Shown here piece by piece: positions 1 to 10,239 of a DNA stretch of 64,000 bases. The stretch's first letter is position 1. Every line of letters begins with the position of its first letter. The position numbers and the translations under genes are program-made. Origin of the DNA: Cupriavidus sp. (lineage in GTDB: Bacteria; Pseudomonadota; Gammaproteobacteria; Burkholderiales; Burkholderiaceae); contig JAPSLC010000004.1 in NCBI GenBank assembly GCA_031181345.1, forward strand, positions 62,001 through 126,000. The letters are read 5' to 3'. The notes below the pieces were generated by a model that saw only the letters and a list, made by a program, of their open reading frames with translations, was not told the origin of the DNA and did not search any database.

Positions 1-1171
1 GGCCGATCAGGAAGGGGAACAGCGCACCGATGGCGCGGCCCACGTTGTAGCAGAAGCCCTGGCCCGACCCGCGCACACTGGTCGGGAACAGCTCGGTCAG
101 AAAGGCGCCCATGCCGGCGAAGATGCCGGAGGCGAAGAAGCCCAGCGGAAAGCCCAGCAGCAGCATCACGGTGTCGTTGACCGGGATCTGCGTGTAGATC
201 AGCGCAATCGCCATCGAGCACAGTGCGAACAGCATGAAATTGCGCTTGCGGCCGATGCGGTCGGTCAGATAGGCGCTGGTGATATAGCCCAGATACGAGC
301 CGACGATCACCATCGCCAGGTAGCCGCCAGTGCCCAGCACCGTCAGCCCGCGCTCGGTCTTCAGGAAGGTCGGCAGCCAGGTCGTGATCGCGTAGTAGCC
401 GCCTTGCGCGCCGGTCGTCAGCAGTGCGGCGCGCAGCGTGATCGACAGCAGCTTCGGCGAGAAGATCGCGGCGAACGAGGTCTTCTGCGCGGAGGCGGCT
501 TCCCTGGCCTTGTGCTCGGCGTAGACCTCGGGTTCCTTGACCAGGCGCCGCAGGAAGATCACGAACACCGCCGGCAGCAGGCCGATCAGGAACAGCGCAC
601 GCCAGGCGGTCTCCGGCGGCAACAGGCTGAACACCAGCGCATACAGCAGCGCCGACATGCCCCAGCCCAGCGCCCATCCGGCCTGCACCATGCCGACCGC
701 CTTGCCGCGGTCCTGCGAGCGGATCGCCTCGCCCATCAGCACCGCGCCCGCGGTCCATTCGCCGCCGAAGCCGAAGCCCATCAGCGCGCGGGCGATCAGC
801 AACTGCTCGTAGTTCTGCGCCAGCCCGCACAGGAAGGTGAAGAAGGCAAACCAGAGGATGGTCAGCTGCAGCGTGCGCACGCGGCCGATGCGGTCGGACA
901 GGATGCCGGCGACCCAGCCGCCCGCGGCCGAGGTCAGCAGCGTGGCGGTGCCGATGAAGCCGGCATCGCCGCGCGTGATGCCCCAGGTCGCGATCAGCGT
1001 CGGAATCACGAAGCTGAGGAACTGCGTGTCCATCGCGTCGAGCGCGTAGCCGACCTTGCAGCTCCAGAACGTGCGGCGCTCTCCCGGCGTGATATCGCGA
1101 TACCAGGCAAAGAGGCCGGTCGACGGTCGGCTTTGCTGTTCCCCCTGGATGCTGCCAATCTGCGTTTCCAT
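1..1171 (-). CDS. MFS transporter, C-terminus cut off by the window edge
   Basis: Major facilitator superfamily proton symporter in the inner membrane. About 390 residues are visible and the 3' end lies outside the window. The reverse-strand start is ATG at 1171 (METQIGSIQGEQ). A cytoplasmic N-terminus is followed by the first helix region (GYALDAMDTQFLSFVIPTLI), then the helix 2-3 loop (AGILSDRIGRVRT) and the GFGFGGEWTAGAVLMGE motif in helix 4. This pattern belongs to the sugar/organic-acid and sialate porter branches of MFS (MHS/SHS/NanT-like). The second half has the repeated loop motif (AYLTDRIGRKRN). The substrate cannot be read from sequence; an organic or aromatic acid is plausible. 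It diverges from the giant gene at 1780 across a 608-bp region. Confidence 0.9.
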   Translation of the reverse strand, partial: METQIGSIQGEQQSRPSTGLFAWYRDITPGERRTFWSCKVGYALDAMDTQFLSFVIPTLIATWGITRGDAGFIGTATLLTSAAGGWVAGILSDRIGRVRTLQLTILWFAFFTFLCGLAQNYEQLLIARALMGFGFGGEWTAGAVLMGEAIRSQDRGKAVGMVQAGWALGWGMSALLYALVFSLLPPETAWRALFLIGLLPAVFVIFLRRLVKEPEVYAEHKAREAASAQKTSFAAIFSPKLLSITLRAALLTTGAQGGYYAITTWLPTFLKTERGLTVLGTGGYLAMVIVGSYLGYITSAYLTDRIGRKRNFMLFALCSMAIALIYTQIPVNDTVMLLLGFPLGFFASGIFAGMGAFLTELFPTSVRGSGQGFCYNVGRAIGALFPFLIG

Positions 1172-1779
1172 GCGTTCCTCGTCGTGGTGTCTCGTCGCGG
1201 TGCGTCGGTACAGGCTTGATCCGGGCCAGAGCGCGCGTCCCACTTGCAGGCGGATTGCCCGCGGCGAAGTCCGATGACTCGCGGCGGTCTGCGGGAATCT
1301 GTCATGCATGGATGGACGTCCCCCGGCATCTGCATTCTTCAAATTAGCCGGGCGCCTCGTCCAACTATTTTTTAGCTTGGGTCCTCATAAGAAAAAATTG
1401 AGATCACCACTAAATCTCAGTCAATACGCGGGCCCCGGCCAGATCTGGCATTCCCGCGCACCACGGGGGATATCGGGTTTTCCCCGATGACGCGATGTCG
1501 CCAAATTCGCGAACCCCCACGCCTTCTTCAGCCTCCGCCTGATCGCTCGTCCAGAGCAACGCGTAAGCATACGGCGCGCCAGCGGCAAGCGGGGCGGGGG
1601 AGGGGCTACGGAGACTCGTAGGGATATCGGTGTGCAGCGCAGCAGCGACAGCGCTTTGCACCACGAGGCTTCGTCTCGTCATCGGTCCTTCATCGACGCG
1701 CGGTCTGATGGCGGCGCCCCGGGTCAGGGCGCGCCCGCATCGGCATGGTGCCTCGCCCGGCCTTCCTCGCGAGGTCACG
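1172..1779. other. Divergent intergenic region, 608 bp, with an AT-rich core
   Basis: No convincing gene was found. The stretch about 1335-1425 is much richer in A/T than the surroundings, with runs of T and A near 1370 and 1393, so it probably holds the promoters of the two divergent genes. A short hairpin, ATCGGG at 1472-1477 pairing with CCCGAT at 1483-1488 over a TTTTC loop, is visible. The nearest Shine-Dalgarno for the gene at 1780 is GAGG at 1771-1774. Open frames here have no recognisable protein features. Confidence 0.5.
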
Positions 1780-4700
1780 ATGAGCTATCCCGCCGATCTG
1801 TCAGGTCCGTCGATGGTGCGCCCGGTCACGGTCCCGCCGCCTCCGCCGCCACCACCGCCGGCACCATCCGCGCCGCCTCCGGGCGCGGCCGATGCCGCAG
1901 CGAATTCGGCCGCGCAGCGTCAGCGCGAACTGGCCGAGCTGCAGGCCCGGCTGCAGCAGATGCGCGAACAGATTGCCGCGATGCTGGAACGGTTGCGGCA
2001 GGCACAGGAGGCCGAGGCGGCCGCGCGCGCGGAGGCCGAGGCCGCGCGCCAGGCCGCCGAGCGTTCGCAGTCGCGCGACGATATCGCCAAGGCCGAGACC
2101 GCGGAGGCCACCGCGACGACGCGCAAGGCCGAGCTGAACGAGGCCGCGCTCGATCTCGATGCGCACGACAAGCGGATCGCCCTCGACGAGGCCAAGGCCG
2201 AGGCGCTGCGCGAGCCGGGTCCGCAGAACCAGGCCAAGGTCGACACGGCGCAGGCCGCGTACGACGACGCGCGGCAGCTTCACACGGTCGCCGTCGCCGA
2301 CGTCGCCGCCAAGCGGGCCGATGCGGAACTGGCCGCCGCCGACCGCGCGGTGACGGCGCTGGCGCCGCCGGGCAGCGACCCGACGAAGCTCGACGCGGCC
2401 GATCGCCAGGCATTGAACGAAGCCCGCGAAACGGCCGGCACGGCGCGGCGGCAATCGGACAGCGCGGCCGCTGCGCTCGAAACGGAATGGCGCCGCTACG
2501 AGCGCGATGCCGCCCAGCGCGAATTGGCCAGGACCGGGCGCGAACTGGAGCAGGCCGGCGCGGCCCGAGAGCGTGCGCGAACGGAGGGCGATGCCGCGGC
2601 GCTGCAGCGCGCCGACGATGCCTACGGCGCGGCGCTGGATGCGTGGTGGGTGGCGGACCGGCAGGCGGTCGCGGGGCAGGCTTCGTGGGACGCGCAGCTG
2701 GCCGCCAACGATCTCGCTGCCAAGGAGGAGCAGCATCGCATCGACGAGACGCGCGCGAACCAGTGCCTGATCGAACCACCCGAGGTCCAGCAGGCCAGGC
2801 AGACGCTGGAGCAGCGCAATACGGCCGCGCAGACCGCGCTGACCGAGGCGCAATCGGCCAAGGACGATCATGCCGCGCGCAAGGCGCTGCGCGACCGTGC
2901 CGCCGAGATCGAGACCGGCTACCGCGAGGCGCGGACCGGCCTCGAGCAAGCGCGTACCGCCTACGAAGGCGCGACGAGTGCCGATGCCCGCGAGCAAGCG
3001 CGCATCGCCTACGCCGACGCGCAGGACCGCATGCAAGCCGCCCGCGGCGACCACGACGCGCTGCAGGCCTTGCGCAGCTCGCAGCAGGCCGATGCGGCGC
3101 TGATCGAGGGACTGCGGGCTCGCGAGAAGGGTGGAGCCGGTGCGCCGGACGACGGCGGCATCGCCACGCTGCGCGAGTCTGCAAGCCAGGCGCGCGCCAA
3201 CGTGCAGGGGACGGTCGCGAATGCGAACGGCGACGCGGCGGACGTGTTGCGGCAGGGCCGGACCGACGAATGGCGCAAGGACGGCGGTGCCGCGCAGCGG
3301 GCCTTGCCGACCGCCGACGAAGCCGCCGCCAACGCGGCGCAGACCTATGAGGCGACGGTGCGGCGGCCCGGGGTGACCCAGCAGGAGATCGACACCGCGC
3401 GCGAGCGCCGCGACGAAACGCGGCTGGCCCAGGCGGTCGCGCATGGCCGCGGCGACGCGCTGGCCTCCACCGAGGCAAGGCGCGCCGCGGAGGGCGAATA
3501 CGCGCTGGCGCTGGAAGCGCATCGTACCCACGACTTCTCGGCATCCGAATCGACGTCCACGCAGTCCACGCAGCCGCCCGGGACGTTGCCGAGCCCGGCT
3601 CCATCGCTGTCGACCTCGCCGCTGCTGGCGCCGAACCTGGGCGAGGCCGCCCGGCCGGCGCCATGGACCGTGTTGCCGGGCGGCAGCCAAGCGGCGGCTG
3701 GCAATGCCACTGAAGGCAACCCGTCCGCACCGACCACATCGACCGCCGCGCCGCTGCTGGCGCTGCCCGGTTCGCCACCGGTGGCCGTCAAGGAGAACGG
3801 GCGATGGTATGTCCAATACCCGACCCAATTTTCGGCGCAGTCTCCAACCCTGTACGGCAGTTATCCCGCCGCGTCGACGACGCTGTCGATCCCGGGGCAG
3901 GGCCCATCGCGGGTCGAGATGGATCCGGTCACGGCACGGGTATGGGAAGCGCATTCGCAGCTGCAATCGGCCATCGCGGCGGAAGACACCGCGTGGCGCG
4001 ACTACGAGACCCTGAACCACGACGCGCAGGCCATCGCGCAGGCACGCCGCGACGGTAACGCCTCCGCCAATGCCAATGGCCCCAATGGCCCCAATGGCGC
4101 CATTGGTCCCATTGGTCCCAATGGCGCCAACAACGACGCCGATCCGGAGCTGACCCGGCTCACCGCGCAGGTCGACACCGACCATCGCGCGCTGCTGGCC
4201 GCGCTGGGCGCTCGCCTGACCGCCGAAGACCGCGCGCGCGACCTCGGCGCGGACGTGGCGAAAGACGAGACCGTCGTCTCCACCGGCGAGGCGCTCGAGC
4301 GCGCGCGTGCCACGGCGTCGGCCAGCGCCGCCGAGCTCGAACGCTATCGCAGCGAGCGCGACAGCGGCGCGGCCAGCGACGACGTCGAGCGCCTGCGCAA
4401 CGAGCACCAGGCATGGAAGCAGGAGCATCCCTATCTGCGCGAACAGGACGCGCCGACCTGGGCCCCGTTGCAGCAGGCGCTGGACAACGAGGACGCCGCG
4501 CGCCAGCAACTGGTGCAGCAGGCCGCGGAAGCCGGCGCCGCGCAGGAGACGCGGGCGCTGACGGCGACGCTGACGCCCGAGCAGCGCGAGGACCCGGCCG
4601 CGCTGTACGAGCTGTTCGTCTCCGAACCGCGCGCGATGGCGCAGGGCGTGATCAACCAGCATTACGTCGACTATGGCGGCCGGCCCTACGAGATGGCGGG

Positions 4701-7700
4701 CCGCACGCATGCCCGCAATATGGCGGGGCTGGCGCTCGGTATTCCGCCCGAGGTCCAGCTTGCGGGCGACGCCGACGCGCAGACGGAGACGCTGCGCAAG
4801 CAGGACATCTTCGCCGGCATCGACGACGACTACGCCGACATGCTTGACGTGGTGGCCGACCAACTGGTCGAGCAAGGGGGCGAGCATGCGCGCGTGACCC
4901 TGCTGCCGGTGGTCTACGCCAGCCGCGAGCGCGGCATCACGCGCACGATGCTGTTCAAGGTCGAGACGGACCAGGGACCGCGCTTCGTCGACGAGGCCGG
5001 ACGCGCCTACGACGACCTGAAGGACTACCGCGAGAACAATACGCTGCCGGCCGCCGATGCCGTGCTGGCGATGCCGCGCGACGGCGAGTTCACGGTCGAC
5101 AGCAAGGGCAATATCGAGCTGGAGATCGGCGACGCGCGCATCGAAAGCGGATGGGAGAGCTTCCGCCGCAAGACCCATCTCGATACGGTGGCGGCCGGCG
5201 TCGGCATCGTCGCCGGCGTGGTGCTGGTGGTCGGCTCCGGCGGCGCGCTGGCGCCGGTGGCGATGGCTGCCGCCGGGGCGGCGACCGCCTATGGCGTAGG
5301 TACCTCCGCCGCCAGCATCGCCGACCAGATCTCGCATGGGCAGACCTGGAATCCGGACAAGAACCCGCAGATGCTGATCGACGGGCTCAATATCCTTGCC
5401 TCCGCACTGGGCATCCGTGCAGGCGTGGCCGGCGTCAGCGCGGCGCGCACGGGGCACCGTGCGCTGGTGGCCGAAAGCCGCGGCCTGACCGACGAGGCCA
5501 GCCAGCTGACGCTGCGCACGCAGGCGCTGCAGCAGCAGGCCACCCGCAGCGGCCGCCAGGCTCTCGCGGTCGGCGCCGGCACCTACGGCTATACCGCGTA
5601 CTCGGCCGTGTCCAATTGGGAAAACATGACGCCCGGCGAGCGCGCCACCACGCGCACGCAACTGTTGCTCGGCGGCGTGCAGTTCATGATCAATCCGGTC
5701 AGCGGACGATGGATTCGCCAGGGCGCGACCGGCGCGCTGGCCGGTACGCGCCACGTCGCGACGACATGGCGCGGCACGGTGGCGGGTCTGGACCGCGGCG
5801 CGCAGGCGCTGTCGACGCTGACGATGCCGCTGCGCAATGCCGTGCAGACGCCGCTGGCCGCGGCGCGCATGCGGCTGGGGCAATGGCAGGACACGCTGGC
5901 ACAGCGTCTGCCAGCGTTGTCCAGCCTGGCCGGGTTTCCCGGTTCGGCGAGGCGGCAGGGCACCGACCCCGCTGGCGCGGCACGGCCCCCGGCCACGCCC
6001 AGCGCGTCGGCGGCACAGCTCCGCACGGAAACCCCGCCGCACACATATCCCGTGGCCCGTACCCGCTGGCGCGCCGTACAGGACCGGCTGAGCCGCGTGG
6101 ACACGCTGGGCATGCTGAACTGGCTCGACGCCGGCCGCCGCGGCGCGGCGCAGGCGATCGGCAAGCAGCGCGATGCGGAAGCCAAGCTGGTGCGGCTGGC
6201 GCGCCAGACCGCGTTCGACGATGGCCAGGCGCTGCATCGCTGGTTGTCGGGCCCGCTGCGCCAGCAGATGCGGCAGATCGAGTCGCGCGCGCAGTCGCAG
6301 CTGGCGCGGCTGCGGCTGGAGGTCGATCCGGCGAGGCAGAACGCGATCGTGCGCGATCTGCGGCGCCTTGATTCGGCCGCGCAACGGCTCGCCACCCGCT
6401 GGCATCCGCTGCTGGCCATCGGGCTGCGGCAGGAGTCGCGGCGCATCGAGGCCAATCAGCGCGATTTCAAGGGCTCGGGCGACGTGCTGGCCCCGCGCGC
6501 CGAGGCGATCCGCCATCTGCGTGGCGAACTGCAGCAGTGGCGCGCCGCGCTGCCGTCGCGGCAAACCATGCCGAGCCGCGATGCCGACGCCGTGGTCCAG
6601 GCACAAGCCTTGGTGTCGCGCATCGGCAGTCACCGCACCGCGCTGACCGATGGCGCGGCATTGGTCTCGCGGACGCTCGACGCGATGCGCGCGAACCGCG
6701 ACGCGGTGCTCGAGTACGTGCCCAAAGGAAGCACCAAGCCGGTTCGCGCGGCGATCGAGGGCGATATCCATGCGGTGGCGCCGCGCGGATCAGGCGACCC
6801 TGTAGCAGCCATGCCGGCGCTGCCGCCGCGATGGCAACGCGCCGTGGCCGCGTCGCTGCGGCAACGGTTCCGCATGGGGATGGCGGACGCGGCTACCGGC
6901 CTGCTGTGGCTGCAGGCGCGGCGGCTGGGCATGCCGACGTCGCGGGCGTCGTTGCGCCTCGCACCGCAGGGGCGGACGGTGGCGGCCGCTGGTACCGCCG
7001 ACGGCATCACGTGGTCCACGGTGATGCGCTCGGGACCGGCCCGCCCCCACGCCGATGGCAATCGAACTTCGCGCAACGGCGCGCTGAACCGCCTCGATGC
7101 CGGCCGCGCGATCTTCTACCAGGAGCGGGCCAGCGCGCTGGCGGCGAAGGCCGCTGCGGCAGGCAATACCAAGTCGAAGCTGGCGGCATGGCAGGCCTTC
7201 GTCGATGCCGTGGCCGCGCATTCACCCGACGTCGCCCGGCGCCTCGCGGCAGCGGGCGGCGTGCGCGAGCGCTACCAGGGCGGCGAGGCAGGGACCGTGC
7301 GCCGCTGGCAGGGGTTTGTGCCCAGCCGTGCCGAGGCGCGCGGCAGCGATTCGGCCCGCGAGGTGCGGCGCGCGTATGCCGAGCTGCTGCTCGCCGCGGC
7401 GCGGGTGCGCAAGCGCGATACGCGGAGGGCCGCGGCCGCCAGCCTGCGCGCGTGGCGGCAGGCGCTGCGCAGCGCCAACGATGCCGCGCGGGTTACCGAC
7501 GCCCTGGCCGCGCAACTGCGGGGCGCCACGGCCGGCACCGCCACGCATCGCGCCTTGACGCGCCAGCATGCGCTGGCGGCGCAGGCGCAGCGGCTTGCCG
7601 AGACCAACGCTGAACGCGCGGGACGCGCGGTTTTCGGCGACGGCGGTCTGACGCCGAGGGCGGCCACGGCCGGACGCGGTGCACGCAGCCAACCGCCAGC

Positions 7701-9372
7701 GGACGGCGCGCTGGCGGCGCTGCGCGACACCCATCCCGCGGCATGGCGCCGCGTGCTGGAGCGCGCGGCACGCCAGATGGAACGGCTGGCGCGGCAGGGT
7801 GGTGCCGACTCGCCGTGGCAGGCGCAAGCCGTGCATCTGCGCGATCTGGCTCGACAAGCCGCCGCCGATCCCCGGCTGACCCGCGTGGGCGAGGGCGTGG
7901 CGGCGATGCGCCAATGGCGGCGCGCCGAATGGCAGCGGGCCGACGCCCGTGTTGCCGAACAGCAGGCCACGCAGGCGTGGCGGCGCGCGCAACGCGCCAA
8001 CGGCGGACGACGCGCCGAGCGGCAAGACTTGCGCGCGGCAATGCACGAGGCCGCGGCACGCCATCGTGACGCCCGTCGCGAAGCATTGGAGGCCAGGCGT
8101 GCGGCGTTCCGCCCCGGCACCGGCGCCATCGACCGGCTGGCCGTGGCCAATCCGCGCGCCGCTGACAGCCTGCTGGCCTGGGCGCAGCGCCAGCAGCGCG
8201 GTGATGCGCGCCTGGGCACGGTGTCGCTGGGACCGGTGCGGCAGCGGCTCGAGCGCACCGCCCCGGTCGCGCTGCAGGGCGGTCTCGCCAACGCCAGCGG
8301 CGACAGCGCGCTGACCTTCGCGCAGGTCCGCCGCGGCCTGCAGCGCGGCGCGCGCGCGGCGGCGCTGGCCCATGGCGCCTACGCGGCCGCGACGGGGCAG
8401 ATCGACGTCTCGCGCGATCCAAGGGAGCTGCGCAAGTACAACCTGCCGGACACCACGCGCATCGACGGCTGGCAGATCACCTTCCGCTCGCGCGACGGAC
8501 TGAACTCGATGACGCTCTGGCTCAATATCGGCGGCATCAAGTCGCTGTGGGTGGGCGGCAGCACCACGCCGTTCGCGTTCGCGCGCGATGGCAAGACGAC
8601 CGTCGGCACGCGCGACGGCGTCAATATCCTGGAGGGCGGGGTGGCGTATCGCTTCGGCTTGCCGTGGCTGTCGAAGATGGGCATGGCCAGCCTGCGCGTC
8701 GGGCACGTCAAGCACAACATCCTGCGCACCAACTTCGCCAATGGCAGGCTGACCGACGTGGATGGGCAGGCCACGTGGTCGTGGCCGGTCACACCGGTGC
8801 TGATGGATGCGACCAATATCGGGCCGCTGCGCTTCTACGGTTCCAATACCGCCAACCGCCTGCAGATCGGCCAGTACGGCAGCAAGGTCGGCCCGGCGCA
8901 ATTGTGGTACCTGAAGGGGCCGGACCTGTCGAAGTCGCGCGTCAGCGAGATCGATGCGATCACGCTGAACAAGGAATTCCAGTGGCCCGATCTGTTCGGG
9001 TCGTCCGGGCGCGATCGCGCGGCATCGGCCGAGACCACGCATGGCGCCGCGCCACGCGTACGGGCCGAGCGGCAGGCCACGGCGCCGACGATGGAGGCCC
9101 CGCATCGCAACCTGTCGCGTCGCGCGGCCGCGGTGCTGGCGGGCTACCACCAGGTGGCGCCGGGCGACACACTATGGGACATCGCGCGCAGCCATCGCGA
9201 CACGCTACTGGATGGCGACGGCGGGGCGGGTGCCGTGCCCGGCGGCGACATCGCGCAGACCAGCCGGGCGCTCGACCACCTGCTGCAGCTCAATGCCTCG
9301 ATCGGCGACCCCGATCGCATCGTGCCCGGCTGGCTGGTCGATATCGCACCACCGCAAACGAGCCAGGGCTGA
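1780..9372 (+). CDS. Giant LysM / DUF4781-like coiled-coil protein (2530 aa)
   Basis: Large effector-like protein of unknown activity. ATG at 1780 is preferred over an in-frame ATG at 1630 because it has GAGG at 1771-1774 and begins a plausible N-terminus (MSYPADLSGP) followed by a proline run. Visible order: Ala/Glu/Arg-rich coiled coil to about residue 580; Ser/Thr/Pro linker; a short collagen-like Gly-X-Y tract near 760-785; a DUF4781-like region about 930-1310 with a hydrophobic Gly/Ala segment at 1133-1183; a long Arg/Ala helical region; a beta-rich segment about 2210-2408 (WQITFRSRDG, GGVAYRFGLPWLSKMG); and a C-terminal LysM-like module about 2453-2523 (GDTLWDIARSH ... RIVPGWLVDI). No signal peptide is evident. 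It is an architectural paralogue of the protein at 12508-23583. Secretion and target are inference; no catalytic site is recognised. Confidence 0.85.
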   Translation: MSYPADLSGPSMVRPVTVPPPPPPPPPAPSAPPPGAADAAANSAAQRQRELAELQARLQQMREQIAAMLERLRQAQEAEAAARAEAEAARQAAERSQSRDDIAKAETAEATATTRKAELNEAALDLDAHDKRIALDEAKAEALREPGPQNQAKVDTAQAAYDDARQLHTVAVADVAAKRADAELAAADRAVTALAPPGSDPTKLDAADRQALNEARETAGTARRQSDSAAAALETEWRRYERDAAQRELARTGRELEQAGAARERARTEGDAAALQRADDAYGAALDAWWVADRQAVAGQASWDAQLAANDLAAKEEQHRIDETRANQCLIEPPEVQQARQTLEQRNTAAQTALTEAQSAKDDHAARKALRDRAAEIETGYREARTGLEQARTAYEGATSADAREQARIAYADAQDRMQAARGDHDALQALRSSQQADAALIEGLRAREKGGAGAPDDGGIATLRESASQARANVQGTVANANGDAADVLRQGRTDEWRKDGGAAQRALPTADEAAANAAQTYEATVRRPGVTQQEIDTARERRDETRLAQAVAHGRGDALASTEARRAAEGEYALALEAHRTHDFSASESTSTQSTQPPGTLPSPAPSLSTSPLLAPNLGEAARPAPWTVLPGGSQAAAGNATEGNPSAPTTSTAAPLLALPGSPPVAVKENGRWYVQYPTQFSAQSPTLYGSYPAASTTLSIPGQGPSRVEMDPVTARVWEAHSQLQSAIAAEDTAWRDYETLNHDAQAIAQARRDGNASANANGPNGPNGAIGPIGPNGANNDADPELTRLTAQVDTDHRALLAALGARLTAEDRARDLGADVAKDETVVSTGEALERARATASASAAELERYRSERDSGAASDDVERLRNEHQAWKQEHPYLREQDAPTWAPLQQALDNEDAARQQLVQQAAEAGAAQETRALTATLTPEQREDPAALYELFVSEPRAMAQGVINQHYVDYGGRPYEMAGRTHARNMAGLALGIPPEVQLAGDADAQTETLRKQDIFAGIDDDYADMLDVVADQLVEQGGEHARVTLLPVVYASRERGITRTMLFKVETDQGPRFVDEAGRAYDDLKDYRENNTLPAADAVLAMPRDGEFTVDSKGNIELEIGDARIESGWESFRRKTHLDTVAAGVGIVAGVVLVVGSGGALAPVAMAAAGAATAYGVGTSAASIADQISHGQTWNPDKNPQMLIDGLNILASALGIRAGVAGVSAARTGHRALVAESRGLTDEASQLTLRTQALQQQATRSGRQALAVGAGTYGYTAYSAVSNWENMTPGERATTRTQLLLGGVQFMINPVSGRWIRQGATGALAGTRHVATTWRGTVAGLDRGAQALSTLTMPLRNAVQTPLAAARMRLGQWQDTLAQRLPALSSLAGFPGSARRQGTDPAGAARPPATPSASAAQLRTETPPHTYPVARTRWRAVQDRLSRVDTLGMLNWLDAGRRGAAQAIGKQRDAEAKLVRLARQTAFDDGQALHRWLSGPLRQQMRQIESRAQSQLARLRLEVDPARQNAIVRDLRRLDSAAQRLATRWHPLLAIGLRQESRRIEANQRDFKGSGDVLAPRAEAIRHLRGELQQWRAALPSRQTMPSRDADAVVQAQALVSRIGSHRTALTDGAALVSRTLDAMRANRDAVLEYVPKGSTKPVRAAIEGDIHAVAPRGSGDPVAAMPALPPRWQRAVAASLRQRFRMGMADAATGLLWLQARRLGMPTSRASLRLAPQGRTVAAAGTADGITWSTVMRSGPARPHADGNRTSRNGALNRLDAGRAIFYQERASALAAKAAAAGNTKSKLAAWQAFVDAVAAHSPDVARRLAAAGGVRERYQGGEAGTVRRWQGFVPSRAEARGSDSAREVRRAYAELLLAAARVRKRDTRRAAAASLRAWRQALRSANDAARVTDALAAQLRGATAGTATHRALTRQHALAAQAQRLAETNAERAGRAVFGDGGLTPRAATAGRGARSQPPADGALAALRDTHPAAWRRVLERAARQMERLARQGGADSPWQAQAVHLRDLARQAAADPRLTRVGEGVAAMRQWRRAEWQRADARVAEQQATQAWRRAQRANGGRRAERQDLRAAMHEAAARHRDARREALEARRAAFRPGTGAIDRLAVANPRAADSLLAWAQRQQRGDARLGTVSLGPVRQRLERTAPVALQGGLANASGDSALTFAQVRRGLQRGARAAALAHGAYAAATGQIDVSRDPRELRKYNLPDTTRIDGWQITFRSRDGLNSMTLWLNIGGIKSLWVGGSTTPFAFARDGKTTVGTRDGVNILEGGVAYRFGLPWLSKMGMASLRVGHVKHNILRTNFANGRLTDVDGQATWSWPVTPVLMDATNIGPLRFYGSNTANRLQIGQYGSKVGPAQLWYLKGPDLSKSRVSEIDAITLNKEFQWPDLFGSSGRDRAASAETTHGAAPRVRAERQATAPTMEAPHRNLSRRAAAVLAGYHQVAPGDTLWDIARSHRDTLLDGDGGAGAVPGGDIAQTSRALDHLLQLNASIGDPDRIVPGWLVDIAPPQTSQG

Positions 9373-9397
9373 CAGCTGACAGCTGACAGCTGACAGC
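9370..9397. repeat. Tandem repeat: four perfect copies of a 7-mer
   Basis: TGACAGC is repeated four times without mismatch at 9370-9376, 9377-9383, 9384-9390 and 9391-9397. The first copy contains the TGA stop codon of the giant gene, so copy-number slippage would not change that protein. Confidence 0.9.
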
Positions 9398-9571
9398 CTG
9401 GCGGAAGTTCCCATCCTACGAAGCCTCGGTGATGGCAAGGCGCGCCGCCCGCGGTACGCTACGCCATCCTCGAGCCCGGTCCCGATGACCAAGCATTGGC
9501 GCGCATGCGAAGGCAAGCGCCGCTCACCACCGACTACCATCGCTTCTCCGACGACCGATCCATTCTCCCGC

Positions 9572-10168
9572 ATGCCCGCCATCCCATCCTCCTTCGTCCC
9601 TGCATGGCGACGTCCTCGCGGCGCGCTGTTGGCGGCCCTGGTCACGCTGGCGATTGCGCCTGCCGCCCATGCCCAACTGGTCCCGGTCGAGCGCTCGATC
9701 CTGATCCATCGCACTCCCCAGCAGGTGTGGGCGCAGGCCGGCGACTACTGCGCGATCGCCAAGTGGGACACTGCCTTGCGCTCGTGCAGCGTGGTGCTGG
9801 GCGACGGCTCGCCCGGTACCGTCCGTCGTGCCGAGCGCAAGAACGGCGGGCCGCCGGTGGTCGACGTACTGGTCGATCGCGGGCCGCATTCTTACGTCTA
9901 CCGCAAGCTGTCGAACCATACGCGCGGTCGACTGCAGGTAAGTCCCGGTCCCGATGCCGGGACTGCCGTGGTAACGTGGCAGATGTGGCTGGACCCGCTG
10001 TCCGTGCCTGCCGGTCCGCGCGCCGAGTACCCGCAGGCTCTGGGCGCCGAAATGCAGCGGGCGCTGGGCCGCATCAAGGTGCTGGCCGAACAGCCGGTCG
10101 ATGCGGCGCCGGCCTACCCGGTGCGCGAGTCCGCCGACGCGGCGCGTCCGTCGACGCAGGGCGGCTGA
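9572..10168 (+). CDS. Exported SRPBCC (START-like) family protein
   Basis: Small periplasmic or secreted protein of the SRPBCC ligand-binding fold. The chosen ATG at 9572 gives MPAIPSSFVPAWRRPRGALL, a charged n-region, then a hydrophobic stretch and an AHA-Q cleavage site, i.e. a typical signal peptide. An in-frame ATG at 9485 would bury this signal behind 29 residues. The mature part starts with VERSILIHRTPQQVWAQAGDY, the classic first strand and helix of polyketide-cyclase/START-like proteins, followed by a strand-rich region (GSPGTVRRAERKNG; VVTWQMWLDP). There are two Cys in the early mature part (DYCAI, RSCSV). The ligand is unknown. It lies between the giant gene and a LysR regulator on the same strand. 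Confidence 0.75.
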   Translation: MPAIPSSFVPAWRRPRGALLAALVTLAIAPAAHAQLVPVERSILIHRTPQQVWAQAGDYCAIAKWDTALRSCSVVLGDGSPGTVRRAERKNGGPPVVDVLVDRGPHSYVYRKLSNHTRGRLQVSPGPDAGTAVVTWQMWLDPLSVPAGPRAEYPQALGAEMQRALGRIKVLAEQPVDAAPAYPVRESADAARPSTQGG

Positions 10169-10239
10169 GCGGGCAGGGCCGGCAGCGCCTGCCGCGAGGG
10201 CGGCGCCGCGCCACGCCCGTGAATCCAACCCGTGTCGAC

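Noticed and set aside
404..1219. Forward 271-codon frame over the MFS gene
   Set aside because: Gln/Arg/Ala-rich shadow of a clear MFS transporter on the other strand.
1504..1530. Possible hrp-box-like pair (TTCG-N16-TTCG) upstream of the first giant
   Set aside because: Only the first TTCG is present at the right spacing; the second position reads CTTC. The region before 12508 also lacks the pair.
1801..6771. Reverse-strand open frame of 1656 codons antisense to the first giant gene
   Set aside because: Low-complexity Arg/Ala/Gly translation with no recognisable domain; the forward frame has DUF4781-like and LysM-like parts.
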